A stretch of 7,514 nt of DNA from Actinomycetota bacterium (GTDB lineage Bacteria > Actinomycetota > Actinomycetes > Acidothermales > Acidothermaceae): NCBI GenBank assembly GCA_003134755.1, contig PLCK01000188.1:6021-13534 (forward strand). The letters run 5' to 3'. This document shows, one piece after another, positions 1 to 5,974 of the stretch. The translations under genes and the position numbers were made by a program. Numbering within the stretch: the stretch's first letter is position 1; each line of letters begins with the position of its first letter. Under the pieces are notes generated by a model. It saw only the letters and a program-made list of their open reading frames with translations. It was not told where the DNA came from and searched no databases.

Positions 1-400
1 ACGCGAGCAGGTTTTCGTAGAAGTACGGTGCAAAGCGTGAATCGGCGGCCTCACGTAGTGACCGACACACCCGCGCATGTTGAGCCGGGCTGTTCAGCGA
101 GAATTGGCGCGAATGTTCCAACACGAGAGCCGCCAACGGCTCGGGGTCTACCTCATCTTGGATACGGCCCCACGTGATGAAGTAACGCAACTCCCCGGCG
201 GCGAGCTCCACCTCCACCGCCACGACATCATCCATGGCAAGACCTTGCCGCATCGGGACGGCTTGCGCGACGCGGCTCGACGGCAGAAACGCGATCATCT
301 GCCGCTGGTGGAGCGATAGCTGTGCCGGTAATCGGGGTGTCGAGGTCGCATCCCTGATGATGGATGGGTGCTCCCACCCGAGGTCGCTCAGTTCGGTCAT
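1..400 (-). CDS. Unrecognised protein, N-terminal part, runs off the left edge
   Basis: An uninterrupted frame runs leftwards from ATG at 400-398 to the window edge, giving 133 residues with no stop. It begins MTELSDLGWEHPSIIRDA and ends at the edge with APYFYENLLA. The composition is that of a globular soluble protein, with alternating hydrophobic and charged stretches (DDVVAVEVELAAGELRYFITWG around residues 57-78), and I see no signal peptide or membrane segment. I do not recognise the family. The start is uncertain: ATG 400 lies inside the divergent nucleotidyltransferase gene, overlapping its GTG by 33 bases, and has no clear Shine-Dalgarno. A second in-frame ATG at 298 (MIAFLPSSRV) would remove the overlap and leave about 70 bases between the genes. 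Leucine codons include TTA (331-329) and CTA, which are rare in high-GC genomes and mildly suggest a different origin from the gal genes. That it is coding is well supported by the open frame and protein-like sequence; its function is unknown. Confidence 0.7.
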   Translation of the reverse strand, partial: MTELSDLGWEHPSIIRDATSTPRLPAQLSLHQRQMIAFLPSSRVAQAVPMRQGLAMDDVVAVEVELAAGELRYFITWGRIQDEVDPEPLAALVLEHSRQFSLNSPAQHARVCRSLREAADSRFAPYFYENLLA

Positions 401-1117
401 GAAGTATCGGAAGCTGTGGCTCGCACGCTCGGCACGGATCTGGTCGGCGTCTACTTCGTCGGCTCGGTAGCCCTGGGCGGGTATGTCCCCGGCGAGAGTG
501 ATATCGACATGGCCGCTGTGTCGGGCAGCGCACTTACACCCGCGCGGAGGCAGTCGGTGGCGTCAGCCGTCGTTGAGGTGAGCGCGGCGTGCCCGGCGCG
601 CGGCGTGGAGTTCACTTTGTACCGCCGTGAAGTCGCGGGTTCACGTCCTGAAGGCGCTGACTTTGAGGTCAATGCCAACGGCGGACCGCGTATGCCCACT
701 GCCGTGCACCTGGACGCCACGTCCGAGCCTGCCTTCTGGTACGTGCTGGACCGGGCGATCGCGCACCGGTCCGGTGTTGCGATCAGCGGGCCGCCGGCAG
801 CAGGGATCTTCGCTGACATCCCTCGCCGCACCCTGCTCCAAGCCATGTATGAGTCGATGGCATGGCATCGCGCGCACGAGAAGGCGACCCTGTATTCGGT
901 GTTGAACGCGTGCAGGGCGTGGAGGTTCGCTGCGGTGGACGTGCTCGGGTCGAAACTCGAGGGTGCAGCTTGGGCTCGTGCCCGCTGGCACGACACGAGC
1001 GCGATCGATGCGGCAGTGGCGCTTCGCCGCGGCGAGCACGCGACGCTTGACGAATCGGCGGTCGACGCCCTCCTTGCGTCCGTGACGACCCGGCTGCGCG
1101 ATGCAGCGGAGACATAA
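368..1117 (+). CDS. AadA-like nucleotidyltransferase (aminoglycoside adenylyltransferase family homologue)
   Basis: The 249-residue product has the two-part architecture of ANT(3'')/ANT(9) enzymes, which transfer AMP from ATP to a hydroxyl of streptomycin or spectinomycin in the cytoplasm; AadA itself is about 260 residues. Residues 31-51 carry the Pol-beta-type nucleotidyltransferase signature: G32-S33, then D45-I-D47, the two metal-binding aspartates. E81 in VEFTLY fits the position of the third acidic residue, the catalytic base in AadA. The C-terminal half (about residues 155-245) matches the helical DUF4111 domain of the family, with the blocks SVLNACRAWR and GSKLEGAAWA. The GTG start at 368 restores an N-terminal helix like that of AadA; there is no good ribosome binding site, and GTG at 416 is an alternative that would avoid overlap with the divergent gene. 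The substrate cannot be read from the sequence: chromosomal homologues in environmental actinobacteria may not confer resistance. Confidence 0.88.
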   Translation: MLPPEVAQFGHEVSEAVARTLGTDLVGVYFVGSVALGGYVPGESDIDMAAVSGSALTPARRQSVASAVVEVSAACPARGVEFTLYRREVAGSRPEGADFEVNANGGPRMPTAVHLDATSEPAFWYVLDRAIAHRSGVAISGPPAAGIFADIPRRTLLQAMYESMAWHRAHEKATLYSVLNACRAWRFAAVDVLGSKLEGAAWARARWHDTSAIDAAVALRRGEHATLDESAVDALLASVTTRLRDAAET

Positions 1118-1355
1118 GCACGAGGACGCACTCATTTGGCTCCGACAGCGCGCGTTCATTCGCTGCGGACGCACAGGGCTTCCGCGACACGAGCGGCGAC
1201 CCGTGAGAGGCGCGGCGTTTGTCTCGTGCACACCAACTGACGCTTGACGAGGGTCAGCAAAATCTCTGTGACCACTTCGTGACCAATCGGCCAGTTTTCG
1301 ATCTTCGGCCAACGACGACACCGCCGCTGACCTGCGACGATAGAAGTTGATCAAG
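1118..1355. other. Non-coding gap between the nucleotidyltransferase gene and the tRNA
   Basis: I find no convincing gene in this stretch. Long frames on the minus strand read antisense to the nucleotidyltransferase gene and into the tRNA, so they are not believable. The part next to the tRNA 3' end is less G/C-rich than the rest of the window and contains two pairs of 7-base direct repeats, described separately. A TTGACG hexamer at 1244-1249 resembles a plus-strand -35 box, but no good -10 follows at 16-18 bases and no plus-strand gene lies downstream. No strong terminator for the tRNA or for the upstream gene is visible. Confidence 0.6.
1268..1311. repeat. Two pairs of short direct repeats
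   Basis: GTGACCA occurs at 1268-1274 and again at 1279-1285, start-to-start distance 11 bases, close to one helical turn. TCGGCCA occurs at 1287-1293 and at 1305-1311, 18 bases apart. Tandem short repeats on the same DNA face are a common arrangement for a transcription-factor operator, but no start site is evident next to them. They lie 45-90 bases beyond the 3' end of the tRNA. Seven-base repeats can occur by chance in a G/C-rich sequence, so the functional reading is weak. Confidence 0.35.
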
Positions 1356-1428
1356 TAGGGCCGGTGAGAGTCGAACTCACACTGGCGCGGACCTAAACCG
1401 CGTGCCTCTGCCGTTGGGCTACGGCCCC
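1356..1428 (-). tRNA. tRNA with UAG anticodon (leucine, CUA codons), short variable loop
   Basis: A complete 73-nt cloverleaf folds on the minus strand. The acceptor stem pairs GGGGCCG (1428-1422) with CGGCCCT (1363-1357), with a G1-U72 wobble; A73 is at 1356 and CCA is not encoded. The D arm has three pairs (GCC/GGC) with G18G19 in the loop. The anticodon stem CGCGG/CCGCG holds loop TTTAGGT, so the anticodon is TAG at 1395-1393, reading CUA leucine codons. The T arm is GTGAG-TTCGACT-CTCAC. The anticodon loop is identical to that of E. coli tRNA-Leu(UAG), and A73, G37 and the D-arm pattern also fit leucine. What does not fit is the variable region: CCAGT, five bases, instead of the long arm of bacterial leucine tRNAs. 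It lies 64 bases after the peroxiredoxin gene on the same strand. That it is a tRNA gene is solid; the charged amino acid is inferred from the anticodon. Confidence 0.92.
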
Positions 1429-1438
1429 TTGTGCGGCC

Positions 1439-1444
1439 ATTATG
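1439..1444 (-). promoter_or_regulatory. Possible -10 box for the tRNA gene
   Basis: CATAAT on the minus strand matches the TATAAT consensus at five of six positions and ends 10 bases before the tRNA 5' end, so transcription would begin a few bases upstream of the mature end. No good -35 hexamer lies at the usual 16-18 base spacing. The tRNA could instead be transcribed by read-through from the peroxiredoxin gene. Confidence 0.4.
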
Positions 1445-1492
1445 GCTGGTCGCGAGCACCCGAACGTCTGTCCGGCCATCGCATCCGGCGAG

Positions 1493-1966
1493 CTAGACCC
1501 CCAGGTCCTTGCGCAGTTTGGCGACATGGCCGGTCGCCTTCACGTTGTATTGCGCGGCCTCGAGCACGCCGTCCGCGCCGACGACGAACGTCGAACGCCG
1601 CACGCCCACGACCGTCTTCCCGTAGAGCTTCTTCTCGCCGTATGCGCCGTAGGCGAGCAGCGTGTTCTTGTCGACGTCCGACAGGAGGGGGAACGTGAGG
1701 CCCTCCTGGTCGCGGAACTTCGCGAGCTTGGCCACCGGGTCGGGCGAGATGCCGAGCACGGTGACGCCGGCGCCGTCGAGTTCGCTCAGGTTGTCGCGGA
1801 AATCGCAGGCCTGCGTCGTGCAGCCGGGAGTCATGGCCGCGGGATAGAAGTAGACGATCACCCGTCGGCCTCGGAAGTCCTTCAACGACACCGGTGTGCC
1901 GTCGGCGCTCGGCAGGGTGAAGTCGGGGGCCTTGTCGCCCACCTCTAGCTGGACATCAGCAGTCAT
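1493..1966 (-). CDS. bcp: Thioredoxin-dependent thiol peroxidase (peroxiredoxin, Bcp/PrxQ subfamily)
   Basis: The 157-residue product is the usual length for this cytoplasmic enzyme, which reduces hydrogen peroxide and organic hydroperoxides and is regenerated by thioredoxin. The N-terminal GDKAPDFTLP and the active-site block around residues 41-55 (YPAAMTPGCTTQACD) are characteristic. C49 is the peroxidatic cysteine, preceded by P42 and T46, and C54, five residues later, is the resolving cysteine typical of the atypical 2-Cys Bcp/PrxQ type. R124 in VRRSTF matches the conserved arginine that activates the peroxidatic thiolate. The ATG at 1966 has no Shine-Dalgarno before it but has a well-placed -10-like TAACGT, which suggests a leaderless transcript. 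The gene is divergent from the glucose dehydrogenase (97 bases between starts), and the tRNA follows on the same strand. Confidence 0.96.
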   Translation of the reverse strand: MTADVQLEVGDKAPDFTLPSADGTPVSLKDFRGRRVIVYFYPAAMTPGCTTQACDFRDNLSELDGAGVTVLGISPDPVAKLAKFRDQEGLTFPLLSDVDKNTLLAYGAYGEKKLYGKTVVGVRRSTFVVGADGVLEAAQYNVKATGHVAKLRKDLGV

Positions 1967-1972
1967 GATCAG

Positions 1973-1978
1973 ACGTTA
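1973..1978 (-). promoter_or_regulatory. Possible -10 box for leaderless bcp transcription
   Basis: TAACGT on the minus strand fits the actinobacterial TANNNT -10 pattern. It occupies exactly -12 to -7 if transcription starts at the A of the bcp ATG (1966). The bases before the ATG contain no purine-rich ribosome binding site. Both facts point to a leaderless message; no clear -35 is seen. Confidence 0.4.
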
Positions 1979-2063
1979 TCCCGCCCCGCTCAGGCGGCAG
2001 CAGCGCGGTCAGACAATGATGTGCATTCACAAGCGGCGGGACGTCGAGGGGCGGGCAGAACAC

Positions 2064-3131
2064 GTGAGCGACGCGAGACGCGGCGTCAGGGCTCTTTCGG
2101 TGGTGCCCGGCAAGCCCGACACAGCCGGCGTCCACGACCAGCCTGACCCGTCGGACGACGAAGGGTCGGTGCTCGTCCAGGGTTTGCTGGTGGGCGTGTG
2201 CGGCACCGACATCGAGATCATCAACGAGGGCTACGGATGGTCACCGCCCGGACAGGATCGCCTCGTGCTCGGGCACGAGTCGCTGGGGCAGGTGCTCGAT
2301 GCGCCGGCCGACAGCGGGTTCGCCGCGGGCGATCTGATCGCGGGGATCGTGCGGCGGCCCGATCCGTTGCCGTGCGAGCCCTGCAGCATGGGGCAGTGGG
2401 ATTTCTGCCGCAACGGCAACTACACCGAGCGCGGCATCAAGGAACGCAACGGGTACGCGGCGACGCACTGGCGGGTCGAGCCCGAGTTCGCGATCAAGCT
2501 CGATGCCAGGCTGGGCGATGTCGGTGTGCTCATGGAACCCACCACGGTCGTCTCGAAGGCGTGGGAGCAGAGTGAGCTCATCGCCTCGCGGGTGCCGTTC
2601 CACCGCAAGACCGCCCTGATCACGGGCGCCGGCCCGATCGGGCTGTTGGCCGCGCTCCTCGGCGTCCAGCGTGGTTATGAGGTGCATGTTCTCGACCGCG
2701 TCGACAGCGGGCCCAAGCCAGCCCTGGTTCGCGGGCTCGGGGCGACGTTCCACGCCGGCGAGGTGAGCGATATCGGCGTCCGGCCTGACATCGTCATCGA
2801 GTGCACCGGGTATGGGCCGCTGGTGTTCGAACTAGCGGGCGTTGCCGCCAACGACGCTGTCATCTGCCTCGCCGGCATTTCGGGAGCGAGTCGTGAGGTC
2901 GCGGCCCGCCTCGACCGCATCAACAAGCAAATGGTGCTCGACAACATCGTGCTGTTCGGAAGCGTCAACGCGGCGAAGCGACACTACGAGCAGGCCGCCG
3001 CCGCCCTGGCAAAGGCCGACTTCGATTGGCTCGGCAAGCTGGTCACCCGCAAGGTGCCCTTGAGCAGTTTCGAAGATGCACTCGTGCGGCGTGACGACGA
3101 TGTCAAAGTCGCCATCGACCTGCGTAAATGA
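2064..3131 (+). CDS. gdh: Zinc-dependent glucose 1-dehydrogenase (medium-chain dehydrogenase/reductase)
   Basis: The 355-residue product oxidises an aldose such as glucose, and probably galactose in some family members, to the aldonolactone with NAD(P)+. Its best matches by eye are archaeal-type and actinobacterial glucose dehydrogenases. The catalytic-zinc set is present: C46 in VGVCGTD, H71-E72 in LGHESLG and E158 in LMEPTTVV. The lobe VRRPDPLPCEPCSMGQWDFC (residues 96-115) has three cysteines (C104, C107, C115) of the four normally holding a structural zinc. The Rossmann motif GAGPIG is at 188-193, followed by an acidic D211 at the end of the second strand, which usually favours NAD+ over NADP+. 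I chose GTG 2064 because relatives begin close to the RALSVVPGK segment. The frame is open upstream to 1896, with ATGs at 2016 and 2019, but that extension is not protein-like and runs into bcp. The DUF3618 gene follows after 14 bases, so the two are probably co-transcribed. Confidence 0.92.
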   Translation: MSDARRGVRALSVVPGKPDTAGVHDQPDPSDDEGSVLVQGLLVGVCGTDIEIINEGYGWSPPGQDRLVLGHESLGQVLDAPADSGFAAGDLIAGIVRRPDPLPCEPCSMGQWDFCRNGNYTERGIKERNGYAATHWRVEPEFAIKLDARLGDVGVLMEPTTVVSKAWEQSELIASRVPFHRKTALITGAGPIGLLAALLGVQRGYEVHVLDRVDSGPKPALVRGLGATFHAGEVSDIGVRPDIVIECTGYGPLVFELAGVAANDAVICLAGISGASREVAARLDRINKQMVLDNIVLFGSVNAAKRHYEQAAAALAKADFDWLGKLVTRKVPLSSFEDALVRRDDDVKVAIDLRK

Positions 3132-3134
3132 CTT

Positions 3135-3141
3135 GAGGAGG
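3135..3141 (+). promoter_or_regulatory. Strong Shine-Dalgarno before the DUF3618 gene
   Basis: GAGGAGG ends four bases before GTG 3146, in the 14-base gap after the dehydrogenase stop codon. It fixes the GTG as the start of the small gene. The spacing is slightly short, but it is the clearest ribosome binding site in the window. Confidence 0.7.
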
Positions 3142-3145
3142 CACC

Positions 3146-3421
3146 GTGGTTACCGATCCTGAAGAGCTGCTGCGTTCGATCGAGCGCACCCGCGAAGATC
3201 TCGCCAACACCGTTGATACCATCGCCGGCCGCCTCGACCCCAAGCAAGCGGCCAAGCGCGGAGTGAGTGCTGTGCGCGAGAGTGTGACGGGTGTGTTCGA
3301 CGGTGCCCGAGCGAAGTCGGCACCGGGAGTGTTAAAGCGGGTGCCCAAGCCGGCGGCAGCTGGACTGGCGGCGTTGGTGGCGCTGGCAGCGATCATGGCG
3401 GCCCGGCGGCGCCGACGCTGA
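3146..3421 (+). CDS. DUF3618-domain small membrane protein
   Basis: The 91-residue product starts with the DUF3618 pattern: EELLRSIERTREDLANTVD at residues 6-24, then RLDPKQAAKRG to about residue 39. Proteins of this family are short and common in actinobacteria, and their biochemical role is not known. The N-terminal half is predicted helical and amphipathic. Residues 70-86 form one hydrophobic segment, and the chain ends in five arginines, so it is probably a C-terminally anchored membrane protein with its tail and N-terminal part on the cytoplasmic side. It follows the dehydrogenase gene closely and shares its transcript, but that does not by itself give a function. It converges on the CWB2 gene, with 47 bases between the two ends. 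Confidence 0.85.
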   Translation: MVTDPEELLRSIERTREDLANTVDTIAGRLDPKQAAKRGVSAVRESVTGVFDGARAKSAPGVLKRVPKPAAAGLAALVALAAIMAARRRRR

Positions 3422-3468
3422 ACGACGACGCGGCAAGGGTCGGCGTGGGGCCGCTGGCAACGAACGCG

Positions 3469-4560
3469 CTACGAGGGTGGCGGCACCAACACGAGCGCCT
3501 GCGCGATCTGGTCGGCCATCGACGTGCTCACCGCCGTACTGGCGCCGAACAGCCACGCCGACACCACGGTGGTCGAGAGACCGGCGAAGTAGCTCTGGGC
3601 AGACGCAGGCAACGTCCCATCGGCGGGAACGAGCACCATGGGGCCGCTCGCAAGTGCCGATATCGGCCCGCCGGACGATGCATCGGGGAAGGCCGCTCCG
3701 GACGCTGTACTAACCGTCGACGGCGAAAGGAAGAACCTACGCGCCACGGCGACCGAGGTTTCGTACCTGTCGGCACCGAAGAGCGCCTCCGCGTGCGGGT
3801 CGGCTGCTGCGGCTTGACCACCGACCGCGTAGCGGGCCGCGCCAGGGTGCGCCGCCAGATAGGCAGCCGTCTCGTTGGACAGCCGCCCTGCTACCGTCAA
3901 AATCACTACACCTTGGGTTATGGCAGCGGCTGGGCCGGCCGAAAGGCCGTCGGGAAAGTTTGTACCGTCCGCCTCGAAGATCGTGTTTGGCTCGCCTAGG
4001 TACTGCGCGACCTTGATGGCAGTGTCGTAGCGGTCAACTCCGGAGAAGCGCACCTGGACGAATCCAAGGTTGGTGACCTGGGCCTCGGTACTCGCCGCCA
4101 GCGCGTTGGCGCCACCCAGGAGATAGACGGTGTGGTTGGGCGGCAGCACCCGCTGCATTTCCGCGGCGACCGCGGTCGTTATTCCGCCTGACGTGGTCAG
4201 CAGCAGTGGGCCGCTCAGTCTGGCAGCGAGTGGCCCCCCCGCGAGTGCATCGGCGAACTGGTCGGCGCGCGCGATCACCACCACGGCCGCCGAATGATCG
4301 GTCGGAAAACCGGCCTGCGAGGCGGCGATCGCGGTCGCGATCCGGTCGGCGCCAGCCACCCTGGTCAACGTCGCCGGGGTCGGCGCTGCGTCGGGCGTGG
4401 CGGCAACCGGTTCGACCGAGAGTGTCGAGCCCGCGGGCGTCGTCAAAGTCAGGAGTGCCACCGCTGTGACCAAGACCGCTCTCGCAGCGCGCGCCGTCAC
4501 TGGGCGTCCACGTGCTTCGCCGGGGCGCCGACGTGCTGCGCTGGGGCCCGCGGGCGGCAT
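3469..4560 (-). CDS. Secreted protein with three cell-wall-binding repeats (CWB2, PF04122)
   Basis: The 363-residue product has an arginine-rich n-region, a hydrophobic core at about residues 28-41 (AVLVTAVALLTLTT) and a small-residue stretch after it, which reads as a Sec signal peptide. A linker rich in Pro, Ala and Thr (about 50-64) follows. Three CWB2 repeats come next, each opening with a [A/S]G-x-DR motif: RVAGADRIATA (67), RFSGVDRYDTA (171) and LFGADRYETS (260), with internal blocks such as FADALAGGPLA and YLLGG. In Firmicutes such repeats anchor surface proteins by binding anionic wall polymers; in actinobacteria their ligand is less clear. Almost the whole mature protein is repeats, with no recognisable enzymatic domain, so it may be a stand-alone surface module. 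ATG 4560 is supported by AGGGGG seven bases upstream; GTG 4500 would give a shorter, more typical signal peptide. Confidence 0.9.
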   Translation of the reverse strand: MPPAGPSAARRRPGEARGRPVTARAARAVLVTAVALLTLTTPAGSTLSVEPVAATPDAAPTPATLTRVAGADRIATAIAASQAGFPTDHSAAVVVIARADQFADALAGGPLAARLSGPLLLTTSGGITTAVAAEMQRVLPPNHTVYLLGGANALAASTEAQVTNLGFVQVRFSGVDRYDTAIKVAQYLGEPNTIFEADGTNFPDGLSAGPAAAITQGVVILTVAGRLSNETAAYLAAHPGAARYAVGGQAAAADPHAEALFGADRYETSVAVARRFFLSPSTVSTASGAAFPDASSGGPISALASGPMVLVPADGTLPASAQSYFAGLSTTVVSAWLFGASTAVSTSMADQIAQALVLVPPPS

Positions 4561-4567
4561 CAGTGGT

Positions 4568-4573
4568 CCCCCT
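4568..4573 (-). promoter_or_regulatory. Ribosome binding site of the CWB2 protein gene
   Basis: AGGGGG on the minus strand lies seven bases before ATG 4560. It favours that start over the internal GTG at 4500, which has no such sequence in front of it. Confidence 0.5.
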
Positions 4574-4576
4574 GTG

Positions 4577-4601
4577 GGCTCGGGTGGGTCGCATCCGAGC
4601 C
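4577..4601 (-). promoter_or_regulatory. Seven-base-pair hairpin upstream of the CWB2 gene
   Basis: GGCTCGG at 4577-4583 and CCGAGCC at 4595-4601 are perfect inverted repeats with an 11-base loop. The hairpin lies between the end of the proline-rich frame and the ribosome binding site of the CWB2 gene. It could end or attenuate transcription coming from the gal operon, or be an operator. There is no T-run after it, so it is not a standard intrinsic terminator, and a 7-bp G/C palindrome may be fortuitous. Confidence 0.3.
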
Positions 4602-4626
4602 GATGGAGGCGATCCCTGGCGAAACC

Positions 4627-4782
4627 TTAACCGACCGCAGGGGACGGCGTCGGGGTCGATGGTTCGAGCGGCGGCAGCGGCGCCGGGTCGGGGACGCCAG
4701 GGTCGCCCGGCCGCGTCGGCAGCGGGAGCGGCGGTGTCGGCGCCGGATCCGGGGGAGTTGGGTCGATGGGCGGGGTACTCAT
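4627..4782 (-). CDS. Small proline-rich protein (51 residues), uncertain
   Basis: The frame starts at ATG 4782, 49 bases after the galK stop, and ends at TAA 4629-4627. Twenty-two of its 51 residues are proline, in an irregular DP/TPP/LPLP pattern with Asp, Thr, Leu and few charged residues; it opens MSTPPIDPTPPDPAP. It would be disordered, with a polyproline-like extended shape, and has no signal peptide or membrane segment. GGGCAGG ending about eight bases upstream is a fair ribosome binding site. It lies in the same direction as galK and as the CWB2 gene, so it could be the last gene of the gal transcript. Codons of the type CCN arise easily in G/C-rich DNA, so a chance frame remains quite possible. 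I do not recognise a family. Confidence 0.4.
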   Translation of the reverse strand: MSTPPIDPTPPDPAPTPPLPLPTRPGDPGVPDPAPLPPLEPSTPTPSPAVG

Positions 4783-4831
4783 GACCAGCACCTGCCCAGC
4801 CGCGCGGGTCCGCACACGTGACCTGCAGGCG

Positions 4832-5970
<1,139 letters not shown>

Positions 5971-5974
<4 letters not shown>

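Noticed and set aside
451..1131. 226-codon minus-strand frame
   Set aside because: It is the antisense of the nucleotidyltransferase gene, has no family resemblance, and competes with a frame that carries clear catalytic motifs.
1356..1428. tRNA as an amber suppressor
   Set aside because: The anticodon is UAG read 5' to 3', which pairs with the CUA leucine codon; an amber suppressor would need anticodon CUA.
641..1459. Long minus-strand open frame (272 codons)
   Set aside because: It reads antisense through the nucleotidyltransferase gene and through the tRNA, and its composition is the Arg/Ser/Pro-rich type of shadow frames in G/C-rich DNA.
1896..2063. N-terminal extension of the glucose dehydrogenase
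   Set aside because: The frame is open, but the extra residues overlap the bcp start and do not resemble the family N-terminus, which begins near RALSVVPGK.
3410..3445. Inverted repeat CGCCGAC/GTCGGCG as a terminator between the convergent genes
   Set aside because: The 22-base loop is long, the stem is short, it begins inside the DUF3618 coding region and there is no T-run on either strand.
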